Source of the DNA: an uncultured Alphaproteobacteria bacterium
GTDB lineage: Bacteria; Pseudomonadota; Alphaproteobacteria; UBA7985
Length of the DNA stretch: 48,157 nt
Direction of reading: 5' to 3'
Assembly (NCBI GenBank): GCA_905479265.1
Contig: CAJQLX010000056.1
Location: 1-48,157 of the forward strand
The notes beneath the pieces are model-generated. The model had not been told where the DNA came from and did no database searches. It saw only the letters and a list, made by a program, of their open reading frames with translations. Of this stretch, positions 42,476-48,157 are shown in pieces. A program made the translations under genes and the position numbers. Numbering within the stretch: the stretch's first letter is position 1; every line of letters starts with the position of its first letter.

Positions 42476-43183
42476 TTACATGGCCAAGCGATACCCGCCC
42501 GGTTCGGTCACCAAAATCGAATTTTGCTGTGGGTCCGGTTCAATCTTCTGACGCAAGCGATACACGTGGGTTTCCAGCGTGTGGGTGTTGACCCCGGCGT
42601 TGTAGCCCCAAACCTCATCCAACAATGTATCGCGCGACACGACCTTGCCGCCCGCACGGTAGAGGAATTTCAAGATCGCCGTTTCCTTTTCCGTCAGGCG
42701 GATCTTGCGATCATTGTCATTGTTGGTGAGCATCTTGGCCGCGGGGTGGAACGCGTACGGCCCAACGGTGAAGACAGCATCGTCGGACTGCTCATGCGTC
42801 CGCATCTGTGCCCGCAGGCGCGCCATGAACACGTTAAAGCGGAACGGCTTGGTGATGTAATCGTTCGCCCCTGCGTCCAGCCCAAGAATAGCGTCAGCGT
42901 CGCTGTCCTGACCGGTCAGCATAATAATCGGCGCTTTCAGCCCGCGACGGCGCATCAGCTTGCACAGATCGCGGCCATCCATATCGGGCAGACCCACATC
43001 CAAGACAATCGCATCGAAGTGGTCGGCGTCGGCGAGCTTCATGGCTTCCGAGCCGTTTTCGGCTTCGCTGACCGTGTATTCTTCGTGAAAGCCCAACTGC
43101 TCGGCGAGGGTTTCGCGCAGGGTGGGGTCGTCATCAACCAAGAGGATCCGGCGGCGATTAGAGTCGTTGGCGAGGCTGTTCAT
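42476..43183 (-). CDS. OmpR/PhoB-type response regulator, CenR-like orphan
   Basis: A 235-residue response regulator. The receiver has the acidic pocket VDDD at residues 16-19, phospho-acceptor aspartate 62 in IVLDVGLPDMDG, and the conserved lysine in ITKPF near 112. The winged-helix output domain (KIRLTEKETAILKFLYRAGGKVVSRDTLLDEVWGYN...LETHVYRLRQKIEPDP) is intact. The pattern is close to the alphaproteobacterial CenR group, which controls the cell envelope. The frame extends to 43204, but ATG 43183 has AAAGGA eight bases upstream. No histidine kinase gene is adjacent. Confidence 0.93.
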   Translation of the reverse strand: MNSLANDSNRRRILLVDDDPTLRETLAEQLGFHEEYTVSEAENGSEAMKLADADHFDAIVLDVGLPDMDGRDLCKLMRRRGLKAPIIMLTGQDSDADAILGLDAGANDYITKPFRFNVFMARLRAQMRTHEQSDDAVFTVGPYAFHPAAKMLTNNDNDRKIRLTEKETAILKFLYRAGGKVVSRDTLLDEVWGYNAGVNTHTLETHVYRLRQKIEPDPQQNSILVTEPGGYRLAM

Positions 43184-43227
43184 GGACAAAATCCTTTCAG
43201 GCAAGAGGCTCTCTGCGTCTCACCCTT

Positions 43228-43255
43228 ATGTTAGCCTGACACGAACGTCTGTCAT
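43228..43255 (-). promoter_or_regulatory. putative promoter of the CenR-like regulator
   Basis: On the minus strand ATGACA (43255-43250) and TAACAT (43233-43228) are 16 bases apart, close to -35 and -10 consensus. A palindrome CACAAG-CT-CTTGTG lies just upstream at 43261-43274. Confidence 0.4.
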
Positions 43256-43324
43256 CATGTCACAAGCTCTTGTGGAGGCTTTGTGAGATTTGTCAAATTG
43301 ACGTGAGGACGAAAGTGTTTAATT

Positions 43325-43999
43325 TCAGGTGTTTAGGGGTGGTCTTGTGCCAAAAATCGCACTTCCGACCCGAATGTGAGTGGCCCCAAGCTCCACGGCA
43401 GTCTGGTAATCGCCCGACATTCCCATCGATACCCACGGCAAATCAAGTTCATCGGCCATCCGCTTGAGGAAGCCGAAATGCCCCGAAGGGGCGTCTTCGA
43501 CCGGTGGGATACACATCAACCCGGCCAGCGGCAGGTTCTCTTCCCGCGTGAATTGGACCAGCGCTTCGACGTCGCTGGGAAGGACGCCGGCCTTCTGATC
43601 TTCTTCGCCCGTATTGACTTGGATCAGCAGCTTGGGACATCGGCCCAAGGCCTGCGATTCCTTGGCAATCGAGCGCACCAGTTTGGGCCGATCAACGGTA
43701 TGGATCACGTCGAACAAGGCCAGAGCGTCTTTGGTTTTGTTGGTTTGCAGGGGGCCAATCAGGTGCAATTCCATCTCTGGCCAGTCGGCGCGCAAGTCGG
43801 GGTATTTGCCCTGACTTTCTTGCACTCGGTTTTCCCCGAAAATCATCTGACCGGCTCGCAGGGCTTCAACCACCGCCTCTTGGGGCTTGGTTTTGGCAAC
43901 GGCAATCAGGTTTACCGTGTCACTGGACCGCCCGGCACGCTCAGCGTAGCGATCGATTTGCTCGTGCACGGCACTGAGGTTTTCGGCGATCAGCGACAT
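43325..43999 (-). CDS. YggS-family PLP homeostasis protein
   Basis: A 224-residue pyridoxal-phosphate-binding protein with an alanine-racemase-like barrel. The PLP lysine is in LIAVAKTKP near residue 36, followed by FGENRVQES near 53, HLIGPLQTNKTK near 78, QVNTGEE near 128, and LSMGMSGDY-like WVSMGMSGDYQTAVELGATHIRVGSAIFG. It controls free PLP and amino-acid balance. It begins three bases after accA ends and may be co-transcribed. Confidence 0.94.
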   Translation of the reverse strand: MSLIAENLSAVHEQIDRYAERAGRSSDTVNLIAVAKTKPQEAVVEALRAGQMIFGENRVQESQGKYPDLRADWPEMELHLIGPLQTNKTKDALALFDVIHTVDRPKLVRSIAKESQALGRCPKLLIQVNTGEEDQKAGVLPSDVEALVQFTREENLPLAGLMCIPPVEDAPSGHFGFLKRMADELDLPWVSMGMSGDYQTAVELGATHIRVGSAIFGTRPPLNT

Positions 44000-44002
44000 G
44001 GC

Positions 44003-44968
44003 CTAGACCAGCCCTTCGCGGCCAATGGCAAGGAAGCGCTGCTCCCGCGCGCGCTTGAGCGCTGAACCATCCATGGAAGACAGCAGCGCAAGTTGGTTTT
44101 CTAGGGCGTCGCCCAGGGCCATCGCCGCTTCTACTGGCTGACGATGCGCACCGCCAACCGGCTCGTCGACGATGCCGTCAATGATTTTGAGCCGCAGCAG
44201 GTCTTGCGCGGTCAGGTTCAGCGCGCCTGCCGCTTCCTTGGCGAATTTGCCGTCTCGCCACAGGATCGACGCGCAACCCTCTGGTGAAATCACGGAATAG
44301 ACCGCGTGTTCGAACATCAGCACGCGATTGGACGCCGCCAGCGCCACCGCGCCGCCCGATCCACCTTCGCCCGTGATAACAGCGATGGAGGGAACGCGCA
44401 GGCGCAAGCCGGATTGGATCGATCGTGCGATCGCTTCGGCCTGTCCGCGTTCTTCTGCGCCCTTGCCGGGATAGGCACCGGGCGTGTCAACAAAGGACAG
44501 AACCGGCAAGCCAAACTGGTCCGCCAGCTCCATCAAGCGGATGGCTTTGCGATACCCCTCAGGCCGACCCATGCCAAAGTTGTGCTTCACGCGCGAATTC
44601 ATGTCGTGGCCTTTTTCGTGGCCCATGACCACGACCGCACGACCCCGGAACCGCGCCAATCCACCAAGAATCGCTTGATCGTCGCCGAAGTTACGATCCC
44701 CCGCCAAGGGCTGATAATCCGACAACAGCATGTCGGCGAGCGCAAGAAACTGGGGGCGATCGGGGTGACGCGCAACTTGGCATTTCTGCCAAGGATCAAG
44801 GTTACTGTAGACTTGGGTGAGACGCTTGGCCGCCTGCTCGCGCAGCTTTTCCAGCTCGACGCTCATCGCGCCGTCGGTTTCTTCACCAACGAGCCTGCTG
44901 AGTTCAGCGATCTTCGCTTCCAGGTTCTTGACTGGCTTTTCAAACTCCAGGGCCACCGCAGCGGACAT
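44003..44968 (-). CDS. accA: acetyl-CoA carboxylase carboxyltransferase subunit alpha
   Basis: A 321-residue subunit that, with AccD, transfers carboxyl from biotin to acetyl-CoA in fatty-acid synthesis. The amino-terminal FEKPVKNLEAKIAEL, GHEKGHDMNSRVKHNFGM, DTPGAYPGKGAEERGQAEAIARS and GEGGSGGAVALAASNRVLMFEHAVYSVISPEGCASILW are characteristic. The sequence and length are usual. It follows xerD by 29 bases; accD is not in this window. Confidence 0.97.
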   Translation of the reverse strand: MSAAVALEFEKPVKNLEAKIAELSRLVGEETDGAMSVELEKLREQAAKRLTQVYSNLDPWQKCQVARHPDRPQFLALADMLLSDYQPLAGDRNFGDDQAILGGLARFRGRAVVVMGHEKGHDMNSRVKHNFGMGRPEGYRKAIRLMELADQFGLPVLSFVDTPGAYPGKGAEERGQAEAIARSIQSGLRLRVPSIAVITGEGGSGGAVALAASNRVLMFEHAVYSVISPEGCASILWRDGKFAKEAAGALNLTAQDLLRLKIIDGIVDEPVGGAHRQPVEAAMALGDALENQLALLSSMDGSALKRAREQRFLAIGREGLV

Positions 44969-44997
44969 GCGAGACGTCTCCCGTCTTTTGTTACTGG

Positions 44998-45963
44998 TTA
45001 GATAGGTTGTGCTAGCCCATTGCTGCCGCTTAACAAACCCAGATTCAAGGGGTGAGCTGCGCCCACAATGGCCCTCAGCCGTTCGTCTAGGATATGGGTA
45101 TAGATCTGTGTGGTTGAAATATCGGCATGTCCCAGCAGCGTTTGAACCGCGCGCAGGTCGGCGCCATGGGCGAGTAAGTGGCTTGCAAACGCGTGACGCA
45201 GCACGTGTGGAGACAGGATTGCCGGGTCAACACCCGCCTTGCCCGCCAAGACTTTCAGGGTCGTTCCGAGCTTTTGACGGGATAAGTGCCCTGTTTTGGT
45301 GGATTCGGGAAAAAGAAACACGCTTTCTTTGCCAAGCGGCAGGAATCCAACGCGCCCCTGCTCCAGATAGCGGGTCATGGCCTGTTGAGCGGGTTCGCCC
45401 ACGGGGATCATCCGCTCCTTATTGCCTTTGCCCCGCACGACCAAAAATCGGGCATCGCGGGCCGCAACGGCGACCGGCAGGCTCACCAATTCACTGGCGC
45501 GCATACCGGTGGCATAGAGCATTTCGACCAATGCAAGGGTGCGTAATGTTGTGGGCGTCCCCGATTCGGCGTCTTGCTGGGCTTGGGTCAGCAGCTTTCC
45601 AACCTGGTCTTCGCTGACCAGTTTGGGCAAAGGCTTGCCGGTTTTCGGGCCATCGATGTGACGGGCGGGGTTGTGCTTGCGCAGGCCGTCTTGTTGCAGG
45701 AACAAGAAGTATTGCTTCAGCGCCGACAGCTTCCGCGCTGCGCTGCGCGCGGATTGTCCGCTGTCCAGCAAGTCTGCGAGAAAGGCGCGGATATCAACAT
45801 CATCGGCGAGCGCAATGTTGCTGCGCAAATCGGGTCGGTGATGATCGATGCTGCGCTGGAACTCCGCCAGGTCGCGGCGATAGGCGTCCAGCGTGTTCGC
45901 CGCCGCGCCGCGCTCGCTGCGGAGCATTTCAAAAAACAGGTCGAGGAAGGGTCCATCGTTCAT
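44998..45963 (-). CDS. xerD: XerD-type tyrosine recombinase (chromosome dimer resolution)
   Basis: A 321-residue tyrosine recombinase. The SAM-like core-binding domain (FLDLFFEMLRSERGAAANTLDAYRRDL) precedes the catalytic domain with arginine in TGMRASEL, lysine in GKGNKERMIP, the HxxR in HVLRHAFASHLL, histidine in LLGHADISTTQIYTHI and the tyrosine nucleophile in that same stretch. It resolves chromosome dimers at dif with XerC. Start chosen at ATG 45963; GTG 45969 is also possible. There are no integration or mobile-element signs, so it is the housekeeping copy. Confidence 0.95.
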   Translation of the reverse strand: MNDGPFLDLFFEMLRSERGAAANTLDAYRRDLAEFQRSIDHHRPDLRSNIALADDVDIRAFLADLLDSGQSARSAARKLSALKQYFLFLQQDGLRKHNPARHIDGPKTGKPLPKLVSEDQVGKLLTQAQQDAESGTPTTLRTLALVEMLYATGMRASELVSLPVAVAARDARFLVVRGKGNKERMIPVGEPAQQAMTRYLEQGRVGFLPLGKESVFLFPESTKTGHLSRQKLGTTLKVLAGKAGVDPAILSPHVLRHAFASHLLAHGADLRAVQTLLGHADISTTQIYTHILDERLRAIVGAAHPLNLGLLSGSNGLAQPI

Positions 45964-45972
45964 GGCCACGGG

Positions 45973-46161
45973 TCAGCGCTGGTCGTCATTGGGGGGTAAG
46001 TCCTGACCGAGAATAATCTCACGGGCGAGCTCTTGGCGAATGGTCTGCGCCGGGCGCGGTGGCTCCCACGTGTAAAGCAGGATGAGGAAGAACACACCGA
46101 TCACACACAGGATCACCAGAAACAGCAAAAAGGGGTTTGGATCGTTCCGACGGTAGGTCAT
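45973..46161 (-). CDS. small single-span membrane protein upstream of xerD
   Basis: A 62-residue protein with one strong membrane helix (NPFLLFLVILCVIGVFFLILLYT, about residues 9-31) and a charged C-terminus. Basic N-terminal residues suggest the N-terminus faces the cytoplasm. Function unknown. It lies four bases before the xerD frame and is divergent from aroK, so it may be co-transcribed with xerD. Confidence 0.65.
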   Translation of the reverse strand: MTYRRNDPNPFLLFLVILCVIGVFFLILLYTWEPPRPAQTIRQELAREIILGQDLPPNDDQR

Positions 46162-46184
46162 CTGTCGTTGTTAAGCCCTGTCTT

Positions 46185-46205
46185 CGTTTACAGCGTCAAT
46201 AAACG
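46185..46205. promoter_or_regulatory. inverted repeat CGTTTA-N9-TAAACG between divergent genes
   Basis: CGTTTA (46185-46190) and TAAACG (46200-46205) lie in the 61-base gap between the small membrane-protein gene and aroK. It is a candidate operator; the regulator is unknown. Confidence 0.3.
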
Positions 46206-46222
46206 GGTCTAAATGCCAAGTC

Positions 46223-46789
46223 ATGACCCAAGCACGGAATAAAAGCCTCGCAAAGTCGCTCCACGGCCTGATCGACCGCCCAATCGTTTTGGTCGGCTTG
46301 ATGGGCTGCGGCAAGTCTAGCGTCGGCAAAGTCATCGCGCCTTTGCTGAACTTGGGCTTTTATGACTCCGATACCGAAATCGAAAACGCCGCGGGTATGT
46401 CTATCGCCGAAATCTTTGAGAATTATGGCGAAGCTGAGTTCCGCTCGCTGGAGCGACGCATTTTTGAGCGCTTGTTGGATGGCACCCCAAAAATTATTGC
46501 CGCTGGGGGCGGCGCGTTTGTCCAAGATGACACGCGGGCTGTGATTCAGGAAGGGGCGGTTTCGATGTGGCTGCAGGCCAAGCTGTCTGTTCTCGTTTCC
46601 CGCACGCAAAAACGCGGCAATCGGCCCATCTTGGCGGGCAAGGATCACCGCGTGGTTCTGCGCGACTTGATGCAGAAGCGCAGACCAGCATACGAGAAGG
46701 CGACCTTGAGCGTGTTCTCAGGGCCGGAATCTATCGATAAAACAGTGCGAGCAGCGCTGGATGCGCTCAAGGGCCACTTCAAGCCCTGA
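46223..46789 (+). CDS. aroK: shikimate kinase
   Basis: A 188-residue kinase that phosphorylates shikimate. The P-loop is GLMGCGKSSVGK near residue 30, with the substrate-binding DSDTEIENAAGMSIAEIF near 51, FRSLERR near 75 and the GGGAFV segment near 95. RNRPILAG-like GNRPILAGKD is the lid. It is 15 bases before aroB. Confidence 0.96.
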   Translation: MTQARNKSLAKSLHGLIDRPIVLVGLMGCGKSSVGKVIAPLLNLGFYDSDTEIENAAGMSIAEIFENYGEAEFRSLERRIFERLLDGTPKIIAAGGGAFVQDDTRAVIQEGAVSMWLQAKLSVLVSRTQKRGNRPILAGKDHRVVLRDLMQKRRPAYEKATLSVFSGPESIDKTVRAALDALKGHFKP

Positions 46790-46804
46790 AGCACAGGATC
46801 ACAT

Positions 46805-47914
46805 ATGACCCAGACAATCGACGTTGGCCTTGGTGAACGAACATACCCCATCCATATCGGCGCAGGCGTGCTGGATGGCTTGGCGGCGCAGTGGGCGGAT
46901 CGGCTCAAACCGCGTCGGCTCTCTATTGTGGCGGACGAGACTGTGTGGAAAGCCCACGGCCCCGCCCTGAGCGCGCAACTGGCGCAAGCGGAAATCGACG
47001 TGCGCTTGGTGACGGTGCCCGGTGGCGAGGAAACCAAGTCTTTCCCGGTCTTTGCCGATGTCTGCGAGCAAATGTTGGCTCATGGTATCGAACGCCGAGA
47101 CGTGCTGCTGGCCTTTGGCGGTGGTGTTGTTGGCGACTTGGCCGGCTACGTTGCCGCGTCGCTGCTGCGCGGGATCGACTTTATTCAGGTGCCGACCACG
47201 CTTTTGGCGCAGGTGGATTCTTCGGTGGGCGGTAAGACGGGGATCAACTCGCGCAATGGCAAGAATTTGGTGGGCGCGTTCCACCAGCCAAAGGCGGTTT
47301 ATATCGATACCGACCTGCTCGAAACCTTGCCCGAACGCGAATGGCGCGCGGGCTATGCTGAGGTCGCAAAATACGGCTGTCTGTGGGATGGCGCGTTCTT
47401 CCAGTGGTTGGAAAGCGAAGGGCCGGCGGTGAAAAGCGGTGATCAGGGCGCGCTGATCGAAGCCATCACCCGGTCGTGCGCCATCAAGGCGGACGTGGTT
47501 GCACAAGACGAGCGCGAGTCCGGCGTGCGGGGTTTGCTGAACCTCGGCCACACGTTTGGCCATGCACTCGAAGCCATTTACGGCTACGATGGACGCCTGT
47601 TGCATGGCGAAGGCGTTTCCGTCGGCATTGGCCTCGCCTATGCGCTGGGGCGTGAACTTGGGCTTTCCAGCGGGCAGGATGAGCAGCGGGTCAAAGCGCA
47701 CCTTGCGGCGGCTGGTTTGCCGGTTCATCGCGCTGATCTAGCACCGGAAACACTGACGCTCGACGCCCTGTGGACGCCAATGATGAAGGATAAGAAGGTG
47801 CAGGATGGCGTTCCGACCTTTATCGTTCCAACATCGATCGGTGATACCCATCTAAACAGAGACGTGCCCAAAGCGGCCGTCGATAAAGTTCTTAACGAAT
47901 GGTTGGAGACCTAA
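46805..47914 (+). CDS. aroB: 3-dehydroquinate synthase
   Basis: A 369-residue NAD- and zinc-dependent enzyme that cyclises DAHP to 3-dehydroquinate, the second shikimate step. The NAD-binding FGGGVVGDLAGYVAASLLRGI near residue 100 and PTTLLAQVDSSVGGKTGIN near 130 are diagnostic, followed by GLLNLGHTFGHALE near 240 with metal-binding histidines. It follows aroK in the usual pair and is followed four bases later by a CNNM-family gene. Confidence 0.97.
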   Translation: MTQTIDVGLGERTYPIHIGAGVLDGLAAQWADRLKPRRLSIVADETVWKAHGPALSAQLAQAEIDVRLVTVPGGEETKSFPVFADVCEQMLAHGIERRDVLLAFGGGVVGDLAGYVAASLLRGIDFIQVPTTLLAQVDSSVGGKTGINSRNGKNLVGAFHQPKAVYIDTDLLETLPEREWRAGYAEVAKYGCLWDGAFFQWLESEGPAVKSGDQGALIEAITRSCAIKADVVAQDERESGVRGLLNLGHTFGHALEAIYGYDGRLLHGEGVSVGIGLAYALGRELGLSSGQDEQRVKAHLAAAGLPVHRADLAPETLTLDALWTPMMKDKKVQDGVPTFIVPTSIGDTHLNRDVPKAAVDKVLNEWLET

Positions 47915-47918
47915 TCCC

Positions 47919-48157
47919 GTGTTGACCACTGTGGTCGCTATTTCGCTTGTCATCGTGCTGTTGCTGGCGGCTTCTGCCTTTTTCAGCGGTTCTGAAACAG
48001 CCCTGACCGGGGCGAATGCTGCGCGCATGCACCTTTTGGCCAAGGGCGGAGACCGCCGCGCGGCGCGGTCCGAACGGTTGATCGCGATTAAAGATCGCGT
48101 GGTTTCCGCCATCCTGATTGGCAACAATCTGGTGAATATCCTGGCTTCAGCCTTGGC
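47919..48157 (+). CDS. CNNM/CorC-family transporter-like protein, N-terminal fragment
   Basis: A frame from GTG 47919 that runs off the right edge (79 codons visible). It starts with a membrane segment (VVAISLVIVLLLAASAFFSG), followed by the DUF21/CNNM signature SGSETALTGANAARM and a second segment ILIGNNLVNILAS. It is likely the membrane-domain type related to HlyC/CorC, thought to handle magnesium or cobalt. This is distinct from the soluble corC at 31.6 kb. The gene's end is outside the window. Confidence 0.85.
   Translation, partial: MLTTVVAISLVIVLLLAASAFFSGSETALTGANAARMHLLAKGGDRRAARSERLIAIKDRVVSAILIGNNLVNILASAL

Noticed and set aside
44998-45963. XerD-like gene as an integrase of a mobile element
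   Set aside because: It shows the housekeeping XerD pattern, sits beside accA, and has no attachment repeats or phage genes around it.

Overview
The window is an ordinary-looking but informative stretch of an alphaproteobacterial chromosome. Gene families and gene order point to the Rhodospirillales or a close relative: a class I (archaeal-type) lysyl-tRNA synthetase, the run phoH-ybeY-corC-lnt-xre-trmB-rimP-nusA-ylxR-infB, a MucR regulator, a CenR-like orphan response regulator, and the lolA/xthA neighbourhood. The DNA is GC-rich by eye, except for an AT-rich patch at about 36.15-36.70 kb. No species can be named from the sequence alone. I see no rRNA, tRNA, CRISPR array, insertion sequence, prophage or replication origin, and no stretch over 300 bases without a gene; the largest gaps are about 265 bases, at 13.73-13.99 and 39.49-39.75 kb.

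Region by region. 0-6.1 kb: a MAPEG protein and an EamA exporter on the plus strand, facing a minus-strand run of a DinG-type iron-sulfur helicase, a TerB-like protein, a DUF2306 membrane protein and a NaChBac-type sodium channel. 6.3-13.0 kb: the plus-strand set lysS, a DUF952 gene and a fused pyrD-HAD gene, then a 913-residue membrane-anchored coiled-coil protein. 13.1-15.7 kb: two related small secreted proteins of unknown function, and gpsA, on the minus strand. 15.8-18.1 kb: an Atm1-type ABC exporter and rpmB. 18.1-21.9 kb: a queuosine cluster (queG, tgt, queA and a YhhQ-type precursor transporter). 22-38.8 kb: a long minus-strand block of translation, RNA-processing and envelope genes (phytase-like esterase, infB, ylxR, nusA, rimP, trmB, xre, lnt, corC, ybeY, phoH, miaB, mucR, rimI, tsaB, and a Bax-like lipoprotein). 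38.9-48.2 kb: an Nfu iron-sulfur carrier, lolA, a class I amidotransferase, xthA, a small membrane protein, a CenR-like regulator, yggS, accA, xerD, aroK, aroB and the start of a CNNM/CorC-family gene.

Much of the window serves protein synthesis. Initiation and elongation factors (infB, nusA, rimP), tRNA modification (queG, tgt, queA, trmB, miaB, tsaB), ribosome maturation (rimP, ybeY, rimI) and tRNA charging (lysS) all lie within about 31 kb. Lnt and LolA serve lipoprotein maturation and transport.

No wholly new multi-gene defence or metabolic system is visible. The most unusual items are the PyrD-HAD fusion, a folded leader before the queuosine transporter whose apical loop can pair with the Shine-Dalgarno sequence, a pair of secreted proteins sharing a YSKTGY motif with a large nested inverted repeat between them, an inverted motif shared by the mucR upstream region and one of those secreted-protein genes, an infB terminator that doubles as signal-peptide code, and the foreign-looking base composition of rimI.
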